Assembly (NCBI GenBank): GCA_959606065.1
Contig: CAUHHV010000001.1
Coordinates: 186,001-250,000, forward strand
From: an uncultured Collinsella sp.
Lineage (GTDB): Bacteria > Actinomycetota > Coriobacteriia > Coriobacteriales > Coriobacteriaceae
Reading direction: 5' to 3'
Length of the DNA stretch: 64,000 nt
Made by a program: the position numbers and the translations under genes. Of the stretch, positions 18,089-26,976 are shown one piece after another (the stretch's first letter is position 1; every line of letters starts with the position of its first letter). The notes under the pieces were generated by a model, which was given only the letters and a program-made list of their open reading frames with translations, was not told the origin of the DNA and searched no databases.

Positions 18089-18586
18089 ATGAGGATTTTC
18101 AGCCCCAAACGATATGTTGCCTCGGTCGATCGCATCGACCTCGATACCCTTTGGGCCGACGGCAAGCGCGCCATTTTGCTCGACCGCGATAACACCCTGG
18201 TGCCGCGTGATACCGAGCAGGTTCCCGCTGCGGTCTCCGCTTGGCTCGAGGCCGCCCATGCCAAGGGCTTTAAGCTGTGCATGGTGTCCAACAACTGGCA
18301 TCGCGACCAGGTCATGAGCTCCGCACGCGAGCTGGGTCTCGAGGCCATCAGCCATGCCATGAAGCCGGCGCCCTTTGCCCTCAAGGCCGGACTTAAGCGC
18401 CTGGGTGCCACGGCCGATGAGGCCGTGCTGATCGGTGACCAGCTGTACACGGACGTGTGGAGCGGCAACTTTGCCGGCGTCGATACGATTTTGGTAAAGC
18501 CGCAGGCCACGCAGGACCTGTGGTATACGCAGATCTTCCGTATCTTTGAGCGCCGGGCCCTGCGCGACCTTCCCTGCGAGGAATAG
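18089..18586 (+). CDS. YqeG-family HAD phosphatase
   Basis: A 165-residue HAD hydrolase of the YqeG subfamily (IIIA). Motif I is AILLDRDNTL near residue 31, motif II VSNN near 70, the motif III Lys lies in AMKPAPFALKAGL, and motif IV is VLIGDQLYTDVW. It starts three bases after the mltG stop and lies just before a shikimate kinase. The natural substrate is not known; homologues act on phosphorylated lipids or sugars. Confidence 0.88.
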   Translation: MRIFSPKRYVASVDRIDLDTLWADGKRAILLDRDNTLVPRDTEQVPAAVSAWLEAAHAKGFKLCMVSNNWHRDQVMSSARELGLEAISHAMKPAPFALKAGLKRLGATADEAVLIGDQLYTDVWSGNFAGVDTILVKPQATQDLWYTQIFRIFERRALRDLPCEE

Positions 18587-18594
18587 GTTTCGTC

Positions 18595-19128
18595 ATGTCC
18601 CAGCACACCAAGCACGGCTGCGACCATATCTTCTTTATCGGGTTTTTGGGTGCGGGCAAATCGACGCTAGCGCGCAACGTGGGCACCATGTTCAAGCGTC
18701 GGTTTATCGATACCGACCGCCTGGTCGTGCGTCGTTGCGGAAAATCGGTAACCGAGATTTTTGAGACCGAGGGCGAGGAGCGTTTTCGCGAGCTCGAGAC
18801 TTCGGCGCTCCGTTCGCTTCAGAGCGAGCGCAGCCTGCTGGTATCGTGCGGGGGTGGCATCGTCGAGACGCCGGTGAACATTGAGCTGATGCACGAGATG
18901 GGTACATGCGTGTACCTCGAAGGCGACTTTGAGGACTCGTTGCGCCAGATTCGCCGTTCCGATACCCGACCCGATTTCCGCTCGCCCGAGCATGCTGCGC
19001 GCCTGTTTGAGCATCGCCGTCCGCTGTATCGCCAGGCCGCCGATATTACCCTTGATATTCGCAACAAGTCCTTCGAGGACGTTTCCTACCTTTGTGCCGA
19101 GATGCTTTTGGAGCGTGGGCTGCTATGA
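18595..19128 (+). CDS. aroK: Shikimate kinase
   Basis: Phosphorylates shikimate at the 3-hydroxyl with ATP. Of 177 residues, the P-loop GFLGAGKS lies near 17-24, the shikimate-binding DTDRLV near 39-44, GEERFRELE near 59-67, and the glycine-rich CGGGIVE near 84-90. The lid-region Arg lies in RSDTRPDF. The gene overlaps the next by four bases (ATGA), so shikimate kinase and the AroB-like protein are translationally coupled. Confidence 0.88.
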   Translation: MSQHTKHGCDHIFFIGFLGAGKSTLARNVGTMFKRRFIDTDRLVVRRCGKSVTEIFETEGEERFRELETSALRSLQSERSLLVSCGGGIVETPVNIELMHEMGTCVYLEGDFEDSLRQIRRSDTRPDFRSPEHAARLFEHRRPLYRQAADITLDIRNKSFEDVSYLCAEMLLERGLL

Positions 19129-20234
19129 TTCGCCGTCAACTTATCAATTTCCAAAACCGCAGTGTCGATGTCCGCGTCGGTCTTGGCGCGTTTGAGGAAC
19201 TGTCGCGCATGTTTGCCTCGGCTGTGGGCAAGCCTAAGCGCGCGATGGTGGTTTGGAACGACGCCACATCCGAGCGTTTTGGCGAGGTCGTCGAGCATGC
19301 GCTGGTCGACGCTGGGTTTGCCGTGTCGCTGCTCGCCCTCGAGGTTTCTCCTGCCGGCGCTACGCTGGCCGATGCCGATACCGTCTTTGGCGCCCTGTCA
19401 GCTAACGGCATTACCTGCGACGATCTCGTTGTTGCCGTTGGCGATGTCGCAACCTGCTCGGTCGTTTGCTGGTGTGCCAATCAGTGGTGCGGTCGCACCG
19501 AGTGCGCCTTGCTGCCGACGACGTTCGACGCCATGCTCACGGTCGCGACGACCATGAAGCCGCTCGTCGCCTCGTCGGCGAATGCGCTTCCCGCTATCGC
19601 GTTCCGTCCCGAGCCGGGCTTGGTCGTGTGTGACCTCGACCTTGTTCGCGAGACGGACCCCGAGGACCTCAAGCTTGGCTATGCGGTACTTGTTGGCACC
19701 ATGCTTTCGAGCAGCAAGTCCCGTTGGAATCAGTTTACCGAGACCGTCCCCGAGATTCTCGCGGGCGAGGAGGTCGCGCTCGTCAATGCCGTTCAGTGGT
19801 CTCAGACTGCCCGCAAGGACGTACTGATGGCTACGAACCCGAGCGCCCGCCATGCGCTCGATTTTGGCAAGATGGGGGAGCGTACCCTGCGCGCCTGCTT
19901 GGGCGATGCCGCTTCTCAGGTCCCTGCCTACCAGCTGTTGTCCGAGGGCATGCGTTTTGAGGCGCGCCTAGCACATGATGCCTGCGACTTCGATATCGAT
20001 TACGTTTTTGAGGTCGATGACTGCCTGGAGGACTTTGGCATCGAGGAGCTTGCCTTCGACCTGGAGCCCACGGCGTTTATCGAGGAGTTCCGTAAGCAGC
20101 AGTTCGCCCGCTCGAACCGCAGCATGTTGCCGCTGCCCGCGGCGCTCGGCGCCATTCGTCTAACGAGCGTTGAGGACGAGGTTCTTGAGCGCCATGCTCA
20201 CGCCTACTTGGCTTCTCGCAAAGAACTTCTCTAA
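19125..20234 (+). CDS. 3-dehydroquinate synthase homologue lacking NAD and metal residues
   Basis: A 369-residue protein with the AroB fold order: nucleotide-binding N-terminal half with a PTT segment (LLPTTFDAML), then a C-terminal helical half. The key residues of true DHQ synthases are changed. GGGVVGD is VAVGDVAT. The Glu/Lys of AEVIKH are replaced (GYAVLVGTML). The two metal His positions of NLGHTFGHA and LLHGEAVAIG read LDFGKMGER and LLSEGMRFEA. Coupling to aroK fits AroB ancestry, but catalysis as a metal- and NAD-dependent synthase is unlikely. It may be a scaffold, a regulator or a decaying gene; the frame is fully intact. Confidence 0.7.
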   Translation: MIRRQLINFQNRSVDVRVGLGAFEELSRMFASAVGKPKRAMVVWNDATSERFGEVVEHALVDAGFAVSLLALEVSPAGATLADADTVFGALSANGITCDDLVVAVGDVATCSVVCWCANQWCGRTECALLPTTFDAMLTVATTMKPLVASSANALPAIAFRPEPGLVVCDLDLVRETDPEDLKLGYAVLVGTMLSSSKSRWNQFTETVPEILAGEEVALVNAVQWSQTARKDVLMATNPSARHALDFGKMGERTLRACLGDAASQVPAYQLLSEGMRFEARLAHDACDFDIDYVFEVDDCLEDFGIEELAFDLEPTAFIEEFRKQQFARSNRSMLPLPAALGAIRLTSVEDEVLERHAHAYLASRKELL

Positions 20235-20271
20235 GATTTATTGACATCCATCGTCTTTCGTATCATGTTGA

Positions 20272-20334
20272 GGGACGGGTTTCCAATCGGTTGCGGTTCG
20301 CATGCGATTCCGACGTTCGGTTGAGACCCGTCCC
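20272..20334. repeat. Inverted repeat between the AroB-like gene and pepP
   Basis: GGGACGGGT (20272-20280) and ACCCGTCCC (20326-20334) are perfect complements and enclose a 45-base loop, followed by GCACTTTTT. It probably terminates the alaS-aroK transcript, although the loop is long. A TTGACA at 20241-20246 precedes it and may belong to the pepP promoter. Confidence 0.55.
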
Positions 20335-20366
20335 GCACTTTTTGAGACAACAAGAAAGGAATCTGC

Positions 20367-21497
20367 ATGTCTGAGTTTGCTGCCGGTCCTGCCGGTCGTA
20401 TCGAACGTGTCCGTGCCCTGATGGTCGAGCGCGGCTACGACGCTATCGTGGTACGCGACGAGGCCAATCTTCGTTGGCTCACGGGCGTGAAGGGCGTCTT
20501 CGACTACACCTTCGAGTTCCCGCACGCGGCGTTTATTACGGCTGACCAGTGCCTGTTCCATACCGACTCGCGCTACCTCAACAGCTTTGAGGAGAACACG
20601 CCCGCCGGCAGCCCTTGGGTCTACGATATGGACGAGGGCACCATCCCCGGTTGGGTCGCCGGCAAGATCGCGGCCAACAAGTGCCGCGTCTGCGCCGTCG
20701 AGGACGACATGCAGATCAACTTCTACCAGGGTATTCAGCGTGGTCTGGAGGACCGTTCCGTCGCCTGCATGTTGCCGCTGATGCATGATGACATCCGCAA
20801 GATGCGCGCCATCAAGGACGCCGAGGAGATCGAGCTCATGCGCCATGCACAGTCGATCACCGATGCCGCCTTCCAGCATATGCTCGGCTTTATTAAGCCC
20901 GGTATGACCGAGAAGCAGGTTCGCAACGAGCTCGAGAACTTTATGTTCGCCAACGGCGCCGACAGCCTGGCCTTCGGCTCCATCGTGGCGAGCGGTCCCA
21001 ACACCGCCAACCCGCACGCCGTGCCGAGTGACCGCGTGATCGAGAAGGGCGACTTCGTCCTCATGGATTACGGCGCGGGCTACTGCGATTATCGTTCCGA
21101 CATGACGCGCACCGTCGTGATGGGCGAGCCTACCCAGGAGCAGCTCGATCTGTACGCGCTCGTGCGCCGTACGCACGAGGAATGCGTCGCCGCTATCCAT
21201 CCGGGCGTCGAGGGCAATGACATTTTTAAGCTTTCCAAGAAGATCATCGGCGATGCCGGCTATGGCGATTACTACAACCACGGTCTGGGCCACGGCGTGG
21301 GTATCGACATCCATGAGCTGCCCAACTTCAACCGCAGCAAGAACACCATCGAGGTCGGCTCGGTTATCACCATGGAGCCCGGCGTGTATCTGCCCGGTGT
21401 GGGCGGCGTGCGCCTGGAGGACTACGGCGTGGTCACCGAGAACGGCTACGAGCCTTTCACCAAGACGCCGCATGACCTCCACGTCATCGATTGCTAG
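20367..21497 (+). CDS. pepP: M24-family Xaa-Pro aminopeptidase
   Basis: Removes the N-terminal residue from peptides with proline in second position. The 376-residue product has a creatinase-type N-terminal domain (about 1-130) and a pita-bread catalytic domain. All five metal ligands are visible: Asp in LMDYGAGY, Asp in RSDMTRT, His in GHGVGIDIHE, Glu in TMEPGVY and Glu in VRLEDYG. No signal peptide. AAGAAAGGA precedes the ATG. Cytoplasmic peptide turnover is the expected role. Confidence 0.93.
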   Translation: MSEFAAGPAGRIERVRALMVERGYDAIVVRDEANLRWLTGVKGVFDYTFEFPHAAFITADQCLFHTDSRYLNSFEENTPAGSPWVYDMDEGTIPGWVAGKIAANKCRVCAVEDDMQINFYQGIQRGLEDRSVACMLPLMHDDIRKMRAIKDAEEIELMRHAQSITDAAFQHMLGFIKPGMTEKQVRNELENFMFANGADSLAFGSIVASGPNTANPHAVPSDRVIEKGDFVLMDYGAGYCDYRSDMTRTVVMGEPTQEQLDLYALVRRTHEECVAAIHPGVEGNDIFKLSKKIIGDAGYGDYYNHGLGHGVGIDIHELPNFNRSKNTIEVGSVITMEPGVYLPGVGGVRLEDYGVVTENGYEPFTKTPHDLHVIDC

Positions 21498-21519
21498 TCT
21501 ACTTCGTAGATAGTTTGGG

Positions 21520-21562
21520 GCGGGGCGTTCGAAATGATTCGGACGTCCCGCGTTCTCTTTTT
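21520..21562 (+). terminator. Intrinsic terminator after pepP
   Basis: GCGGGGCGTTCG and CGGACGTCCCGC form a stem with a small mismatch, followed by GTTCTCTTTTT. Confidence 0.7.
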
Positions 21563-21593
21563 ATGCGCTCGCTGCAGGCGCCGTCTGCAAGTG

Positions 21594-21599
21594 TATAAT
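21594..21599 (+). promoter_or_regulatory. Candidate -10 box of the efp operon promoter
   Basis: TATAAT lies 58 bases before the efp ATG, just after the pepP terminator. The -35 region (GCTGCA at 21571-21576 with 17-base spacing) is poor, so only the -10 element is supported. Confidence 0.4.
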
Positions 21600-21656
21600 T
21601 TCGGTCGTATGTAATTTGGACGCCTGTGCGTTCTGCCCATAACAAGAAAGGTCGCT

Positions 21657-22220
21657 ATGCCTACCATTTCTACCGCCGACTTCAAGAACGGCCTCGGTCT
21701 CCGCATTAAGGACAAGGTCTACACCATCGTCGAGTTCCAGCATGTCAAGCCGGGCAAGGGCGGCGCGTTCGTGCGCTACAAGACCCGCGACATCAAGAGC
21801 GGCCGCGTCGTCGAGAACACCTGCAACGCCGGCACCAAGTTCGAGAGCGTCATGCTCACCACCCGTGAGTTCCAGTACCTCTACAACGATGGCGCCGACT
21901 ACATCTTCATGGACAACGAGACCTATGAGCAGGTTCCCGTTCCCGAGGACATGGTGGGCGAGAACTCCAAGTGGCTGCGCGAGAACGACATCTGCCAGCT
22001 GCTCTTCGCCGACGATGAGCTCATGGGCGTGACCCCGCCGATGTTCATCGAGACCACCATCGTCCAGACCGACCCGGGCTTTAAGGGCGACACCGTCCAG
22101 GGTTCCACCAAGCCGGCCACGATCGACACCGGCGCTGTCATCCAGGTCCCCATGTACCTCAACGAGGGCGAGGTCATCAAGGTTGACACCCGCGACGGCA
22201 AGTTCGTCTCCCGCGTCTAG
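21657..22220 (+). CDS. efp: Translation elongation factor P
   Basis: Binds stalled ribosomes between P and E sites and helps form Pro-Pro bonds. The 187-residue product has a KOW-like N-terminal domain with the loop HVKPGKGGAF, whose tip Lys is the site modified in some bacteria. Two OB-fold domains follow (VTPPMFIETTIVQTDPGFKG and the C-terminal DTRDGKFVSRV). No EpmA or EpmB type modification gene is nearby. First gene of an efp-Asp23-nusB-xseB-tlyA-nadK-recN run. Confidence 0.97.
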   Translation: MPTISTADFKNGLGLRIKDKVYTIVEFQHVKPGKGGAFVRYKTRDIKSGRVVENTCNAGTKFESVMLTTREFQYLYNDGADYIFMDNETYEQVPVPEDMVGENSKWLRENDICQLLFADDELMGVTPPMFIETTIVQTDPGFKGDTVQGSTKPATIDTGAVIQVPMYLNEGEVIKVDTRDGKFVSRV

Positions 22221-22244
22221 CAACCAACTCTTCTAGGAGGACTC

Positions 22245-22607
22245 ATGCCCCAGGAAATCAAGATTGACGGCATCGGCATTTCGCCCGATGTTCTGACCGC
22301 CATCGTCTCGCGCGCCGTGTCGGATGTCGAGGGCATCGCCTCCGTTGGCGTCAAGGACCTTGCCACCAACCTTGTCTCCATGATGCTCTCGTCCAAGGCC
22401 CCGGCTTCCGAGCCGGCGGTCGAGGCCGAGGTCGTCGGCGACAAGCTCGCACTCACCGTGCGTGTCGTGGTGTTCTTTGGCTATCCGTTCAAGAAACTCG
22501 CCGAGGCCGTTCGCGCCGCCGTGGTCGCCGCCATCGATGCCCAGGTGGGCGTCGAGGTCGAGCGCGTTGACGTTTGCATCGACGGTCTCGTTTTCCCCAA
22601 GGAGTAA
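22245..22607 (+). CDS. Asp23/Gls24 family envelope stress protein
   Basis: A 120-residue protein of the Asp23 (AmaP-associated) family with the internal pattern ISRAVSDVEGIASVG and a long C-terminal amphipathic region (EAVRAAVVAAIDAQVGVEVERVDV). In Gram-positive bacteria these proteins sit at the membrane or take part in cell envelope homeostasis. A strong TAGGAGGA ribosome binding site lies six bases upstream. The efp-asp23-nusB order is typical of Clostridia and Actinobacteria. Confidence 0.87.
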   Translation: MPQEIKIDGIGISPDVLTAIVSRAVSDVEGIASVGVKDLATNLVSMMLSSKAPASEPAVEAEVVGDKLALTVRVVVFFGYPFKKLAEAVRAAVVAAIDAQVGVEVERVDVCIDGLVFPKE

Positions 22608-22610
22608 CCT

Positions 22611-23198
22611 TTGAGCCTTAAGGTTTATCGCGGGCGTACGCTTGCCCGCAGTCAGGCGCTGCAGCTGCTGTTCCAGGCTGAGGCCACGGACAGCCCGCTC
22701 GAGCGCGTCCTCGAGGGCGATTTCCTGATCTCGAAGGGTCCCCTCGATCCCTATGCGCTGGAGCTTTGCCGCGGTGCCTACGAGCACATCGATCGCATCG
22801 ACTGTGCTCTGCGCGCCGTCGCCAAGAATTGGGATCTTATGCGCATGCCCGGCGCCGACCGCAACCTGCTGCGTATCGCTGTCTACGAGATGCGCTTCCT
22901 CACCGACGAAGAGGTCTCGGACGCCATCGTGATCAACGAGGCCGTCGAAATCGCCAAGGCCTATGGCACCGACCAGTCCGCGTCGTTTGTCAACGGCGTG
23001 CTTGGCAAGATCGCTCGCAGCGAGGAGCTGCCGGGCGAGGACCTGTACCAGGAGCTGCTGGCCGAGGATCGCGCTCGCGAGGAGGCGCAGGCTGCCGAGG
23101 CGGCCGCCAAGGTCGCCGCCGCTCAGGCTGCCGCCGGTGTACTTGCCGAGGATGCGGACGCTGCTGAGGCCGTCGAGGCCGACTCCGTCGAGGAGTAG
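22611..23198 (+). CDS. nusB: Transcription antitermination factor NusB
   Basis: Acts with NusE on the boxA of rRNA leaders. Residues 8-145 form the NusB helical domain (RTLARSQALQLLFQ at the start, INEAVEIAKAYGTDQSASFVNGVLGKI at the end). An unusual Ala/Glu-rich low-complexity tail of about 45 residues follows and is absent from typical ~140-residue NusB. The TTG start at 22611 is supported by AAGGAG seven bases upstream, which overlaps the end of the preceding gene. Confidence 0.93.
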   Translation: MSLKVYRGRTLARSQALQLLFQAEATDSPLERVLEGDFLISKGPLDPYALELCRGAYEHIDRIDCALRAVAKNWDLMRMPGADRNLLRIAVYEMRFLTDEEVSDAIVINEAVEIAKAYGTDQSASFVNGVLGKIARSEELPGEDLYQELLAEDRAREEAQAAEAAAKVAAAQAAAGVLAEDADAAEAVEADSVEE

Positions 23199-23200
23199 CC

Positions 23201-23467
23201 ATGCCAGAGGGTTCCGTCCGCAACTTCGATGAGATCTCGGATCGCCTGGACCAGATCATCGCCACCGTTCGCTCCAAGGATACGTCCTTGGAGCGTTCGC
23301 TCGATCTGTTTGACGAGGCGATTGAGCTGGGCTCCCGAGCGGTCGATATGGTCGACAAGTTTGAGCTGACGCCGCGTGAGGCCGACAAGCTCGAACGGGA
23401 ATACGATGAGGATGCGGCAAACGAATCCCAAGATAGACAGGCTGCATCTCCGGATACGAATGGTTGA
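23201..23467 (+). CDS. xseB: Exodeoxyribonuclease VII small subunit
   Basis: Two-helix small subunit that stabilises XseA in single-strand DNA degradation. The family pattern is present: NFDEISDRLDQIIATV, then LERSLDLFDEAIELG near residues 28-42. The C-terminal ~20 residues are polar and variable. The large subunit gene xseA is not in this window. It starts two bases after nusB and its stop overlaps the tlyA start (TGATG). Confidence 0.9.
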   Translation: MPEGSVRNFDEISDRLDQIIATVRSKDTSLERSLDLFDEAIELGSRAVDMVDKFELTPREADKLEREYDEDAANESQDRQAASPDTNG

Positions 23468-24279
23468 TGGCATTCATGAAACGTGTGCGTCTCGATGACG
23501 AACTGATTTCACAGGGCATCTGCGCCGATCGCGCGGATGCCCTTCGCACTCTTATGGCCGGCTTGGTTTCGAGCGGCGGTGAGCGTTTGACCTCTCCGGG
23601 GCTCAAGGTGACGCCGGGCCTGCCACTGCACGTTAAGGGGCGCATTCCGTACGTTGGACGCGGCGGCCTTAAACTCGAGGGCGCGCTCGATGCGTTTGGG
23701 ATCGATCCGACGGACCTTGCTTGCCTCGATGTGGGATGCTCCACGGGCGGCTTTACTGATTGCCTGCTCAAGCGCGGCGCCGCGACCGTTGTCTCGGTCG
23801 ACGTGGGCCGTGCCCAGTTTGATTGGTCGCTGCGCCAAGACGATCGCGTGACGCTCCACGAGCGCACGAATGTGACGCAGTTGCCCGAGCTCGGCTACGG
23901 CGCTGCTATTGACCTGGCTGTGTGCGATGTGTCGTTTACGAGTATCGCGAATATCATCGACGCCGTGCTGGCGTGCCTGAAGCCTTCGGGTTCGTTTTGC
24001 ACGCTCGTAAAGCCGCAGTTTGAGGCGCCGGCTGCGCTGGTGGGCGAGGGCGGTATCGTGACCGACCCTGCCGTCCGCCGCGATACACTCGTGGCGGCGA
24101 TTGAGCTCTTTGCCGCCAAGGGCCTGTTCCCGCTCGATGTGTGCGTGTCGCCAATCCATGGCGCTAAGGGCAACGTTGAGTTTTTCCTGTACGGCACGAG
24201 GTTTGCCCCCGGCGAGCGCGCCGAAGATGAGTTGCAATCCCAGGTATCGGCTTTGAGCGAGAAAGCGGCAACGCTATGA
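23467..24279 (+). CDS. tlyA: TlyA-family rRNA 2'-O-methyltransferase
   Basis: Methylates ribose hydroxyls in 16S and 23S rRNA; members were first described as hemolysins. An N-terminal S4 domain (about 5-65) is followed by a Rossmann methyltransferase domain with the SAM motif CLDVGCSTGGFTDCLL. The catalytic K-D-K pattern is present (GRGGLKLEGA, CDVSFTSI, LVKPQFE). Start codons at 23464 (TTG), 23467 (ATG) and 23476 (ATG) are all possible; 23467 overlaps the xseB stop, suggesting coupling. Confidence 0.88.
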   Translation: MAFMKRVRLDDELISQGICADRADALRTLMAGLVSSGGERLTSPGLKVTPGLPLHVKGRIPYVGRGGLKLEGALDAFGIDPTDLACLDVGCSTGGFTDCLLKRGAATVVSVDVGRAQFDWSLRQDDRVTLHERTNVTQLPELGYGAAIDLAVCDVSFTSIANIIDAVLACLKPSGSFCTLVKPQFEAPAALVGEGGIVTDPAVRRDTLVAAIELFAAKGLFPLDVCVSPIHGAKGNVEFFLYGTRFAPGERAEDELQSQVSALSEKAATL

Positions 24280-25136
24280 AGGTCTTTCTGGTTCCCAATT
24301 ACTACAAGCAAGAGGCGGTCGAGAGCGGCCTGATGCTCGAGCTCTGGCTGACGCGCCAGGGCTATGAGGTCGCATGGGCTGCCGACCAGCGATCGAAGAT
24401 TCAAAGCACGCCTGATATTGACGGCTCCGATCTGGTCATTACGCTCGGCGGCGACGGTACGCTGCTGCGCGCTGCCCGCATCCTCAACCATCGCGAGATT
24501 CCTATCCTTGGTCTTTCCTATGGTCACCTGGGCTTTTTAACTGCTGCGAGCCCCGAGGAGCGCGACATTCTGCAGGTCGTGAGCGACGCCCTGTCCGGCG
24601 AGCTGCACGTGAGCCGCCGCGCCACCATCGCCGCGGATATCGTCTCGGTGCGCGATGACGGCACGAAGGATGTCGTGCGTTCGTTCGCCCTCAACGATAT
24701 GGCGCTCACGCGTGGGCCCCTGTCCGATATGGTCGAGTTTGACATCACGGTGTCCGGCCATCATATCGATCGCCTGCGCGGTGACGGTGTCGTCGTGTCG
24801 ACGGCGACCGGCTCTACGGGCTATGCGCTCTCCGCCGGCGGCCCTATCGTCAGCCCTGATTACACGGGCATGGTTTGCGTGCCGATTGCTCCGCATACCA
24901 TTCAGGCTCGCGCCTTCTTGACCTCGCCGAGTGATGTCGTCGAAATCTTTATGTCCGATGATCGCCCGAGCGTGCCTGCCATCGCTATCGACGGACAGTT
25001 TATTACCTGCGATGGCACGGTCGAGAGCGTGGCTGTTCGTCGCGGTCCCGGCGATGTGCTGCTGCTGGATTACGGCCCCGAGAGCTTCTATAACTCGGTG
25101 AGCCGCGTGTTCTATGGAGTGCGCCATGATCGATGA
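24276..25136 (+). CDS. nadK: NAD kinase
   Basis: Phosphorylates NAD to NADP. The 286-residue product has the GGDGTLLRAAR motif near residues 58-68, the NE/D-type ALNDMALTR motif, and the glycine-rich TATGSTGYALSAGGP near 181-195. Position between tlyA and recN is the conserved Gram-positive arrangement. It overlaps tlyA by four bases. Confidence 0.95.
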   Translation: MKVFLVPNYYKQEAVESGLMLELWLTRQGYEVAWAADQRSKIQSTPDIDGSDLVITLGGDGTLLRAARILNHREIPILGLSYGHLGFLTAASPEERDILQVVSDALSGELHVSRRATIAADIVSVRDDGTKDVVRSFALNDMALTRGPLSDMVEFDITVSGHHIDRLRGDGVVVSTATGSTGYALSAGGPIVSPDYTGMVCVPIAPHTIQARAFLTSPSDVVEIFMSDDRPSVPAIAIDGQFITCDGTVESVAVRRGPGDVLLLDYGPESFYNSVSRVFYGVRHDR

Positions 25137-26754
25137 GCTGCAGGTTTCCAACATCGCGCTCATTCGCGAGGCGACGTTGGTTCCGAGTACCGGCTTGACC
25201 GTCCTGACCGGCGAGACCGGTGCTGGCAAGACCGCGCTGCTCTCGGCGCTCAAGCTCATTTTGGGCGAGCGCGCGGATTCGTCGACGGTTCGCGAGGGCG
25301 AGGCGCTTGCCAGCGTCGAGGCGCGCCTGTTTGACGGCCCGCACGACACGGAGGGTTTTACCGTACAGCGCAGCCTTTCTGCCGAGGGCCGCAGCCGCGT
25401 AAAAATTGACGGCCGCATCGCCAGCGTGCGCGAGCTTTCGGAGCGCGTTGGCGTGATGATGGATCTATGCGGCCAGCATGAACATCAGCGTCTGCTCGAC
25501 CCGGCGCACCATGTTGCCATGGTCGATGCTTGGGCTGGGCGCGCGGCGCTTGAGGCGCTCGAGAAGTATCGCACCTGCTTTAAGGCTTCGCGTGCCGCCG
25601 CCAAGGAGCTTCGCCGTGTGGAGGAAGCCTCACGCGCGCAGGGAAGTCGCGTCGAGGAAGCGCGTTTTGCTCTTGAGCGTATCACCGAGGTCGACCCCAA
25701 GCCAGGCGAGTACGAGGAGCTCGAGGAGCTGCTGCCGCGCTCGGAGCACGCCGAGGTCTTGGTTGCGACGGCCAACGAGGCCCATGCATCGCTTGCTGCC
25801 GAAGGGGGAGCGCTCGATGCCGTGAATGGCGCCGTTGCCGAGCTTTCACGCATGGCGACCGTTGACCGCAAGCTCGGTGACATCGCCGATGCACTTTCGG
25901 ATGCCTGCATCTCACTTGAGGATTGTGCCAACGAGCTGCGTGCTTATCGCGATGGCGTTGCGTTTGACCCTCGCGAGCTCGCTCGCATGCGCGAGCGATA
26001 TTCAGACCTCAAGGGCCTGCTGCGTCAGTGGGGTCCTACCATGGATGACGTGTTTGCCATGCGCGATCGCTCACAAGAGCTGTTGTCGCTGGTAGACGAT
26101 GGTGATGGGCAGATCAAGAAGGCGCGTGAAGCGCTTGGCGCAGCGGAGCATGAACTGTTCGCCGCCGCCAAGGCGCTTAAACGTGCACGCAATACGGCGG
26201 CCCCGCGTTTTTGTCATGAGGTTGGCCGCCAAATGGCGCGTCTGGAAATGGGGGGCGCCGAACTCGTCTGGGAGTCGCGTGATCTTCCCCGCGCCGAGTG
26301 GACGCTTGCTGGCCCTTCGAGCTATGAGCTTTTGTATCGCAGCGGCGCTGGATTGACGCCGCGTCCCCTGCGCCGTATTGCGTCGGGTGGCGAGCTCAGC
26401 CGCGTTATGCTGGCGAGCAAGGTTGTCCTCGGCAACGCGGATGGCGTGGATACACTGGTGTTCGACGAGGTCGATGCTGGTGTCGGCGGCTCTACGGCTC
26501 GTGCTCTTGCTGGTGTGCTGGCCGATCTTGCCGCCACGCATCAGGTCATTGTCGTAACCCACCTGGCGCAGGTTGCGGTCATGGCCGACAAGCATTACGT
26601 GGTCAGTAAAGAGCCGGGCGATGTTCCCCAAACGCACCTGGACGAGGTGACCGGCGATGCCCGTACCGCCGAGATCGCCCGCATGCTGAGCGGCGATCAA
26701 TCCGAGGCAAGCTTGGCCCACGCAAAGCAGATGCTCGAAGAAGCGCGTGCTTAG
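25126..26754 (+). CDS. recN: DNA repair ATPase RecN
   Basis: SMC-like protein that acts on double-strand breaks. Of 542 residues, Walker A TGETGAGKT lies near 29-37. A coiled-coil-rich middle (about 150-340) is interrupted by a short hinge. The signature ASGGELSRVMLA and Walker B VFDEVDAGVGG lie near 420-450, and the D-loop/H region VTHLAQVA follows. ATG 25126 overlaps the end of nadK by 11 bases. Confidence 0.95.
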   Translation: MIDELQVSNIALIREATLVPSTGLTVLTGETGAGKTALLSALKLILGERADSSTVREGEALASVEARLFDGPHDTEGFTVQRSLSAEGRSRVKIDGRIASVRELSERVGVMMDLCGQHEHQRLLDPAHHVAMVDAWAGRAALEALEKYRTCFKASRAAAKELRRVEEASRAQGSRVEEARFALERITEVDPKPGEYEELEELLPRSEHAEVLVATANEAHASLAAEGGALDAVNGAVAELSRMATVDRKLGDIADALSDACISLEDCANELRAYRDGVAFDPRELARMRERYSDLKGLLRQWGPTMDDVFAMRDRSQELLSLVDDGDGQIKKAREALGAAEHELFAAAKALKRARNTAAPRFCHEVGRQMARLEMGGAELVWESRDLPRAEWTLAGPSSYELLYRSGAGLTPRPLRRIASGGELSRVMLASKVVLGNADGVDTLVFDEVDAGVGGSTARALAGVLADLAATHQVIVVTHLAQVAVMADKHYVVSKEPGDVPQTHLDEVTGDARTAEIARMLSGDQSEASLAHAKQMLEEARA

Positions 26755-26852
26755 GCCGAGCCGCCACATACATGCCCGACCCGATCGCTACGAAACCGGC
26801 CTATCTACTACGTTTAATAGACTATCGGCAACCACGCCAAGAATTGCAAAAA

Positions 26853-26888
26853 GAAAACCGCAGGTAGAACGCCTGCGGTTTTCTCTAT
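26853..26888. terminator. Bidirectional terminator between recN and the RpiR regulator
   Basis: AAAACCGCAGG and CCTGCGGTTTT form a perfect stem with A- and T-rich flanks on both sides, suiting the convergent genes around it. Confidence 0.88.
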
Positions 26889-26976
26889 TTTCGGTATGTG
26901 GTTGGGCCATACGGATAAAACGTAGTAGATGGGGCGGGTTTCGTGGCGAGAGGCGTCTATCGGCTCCCCAATTTAC

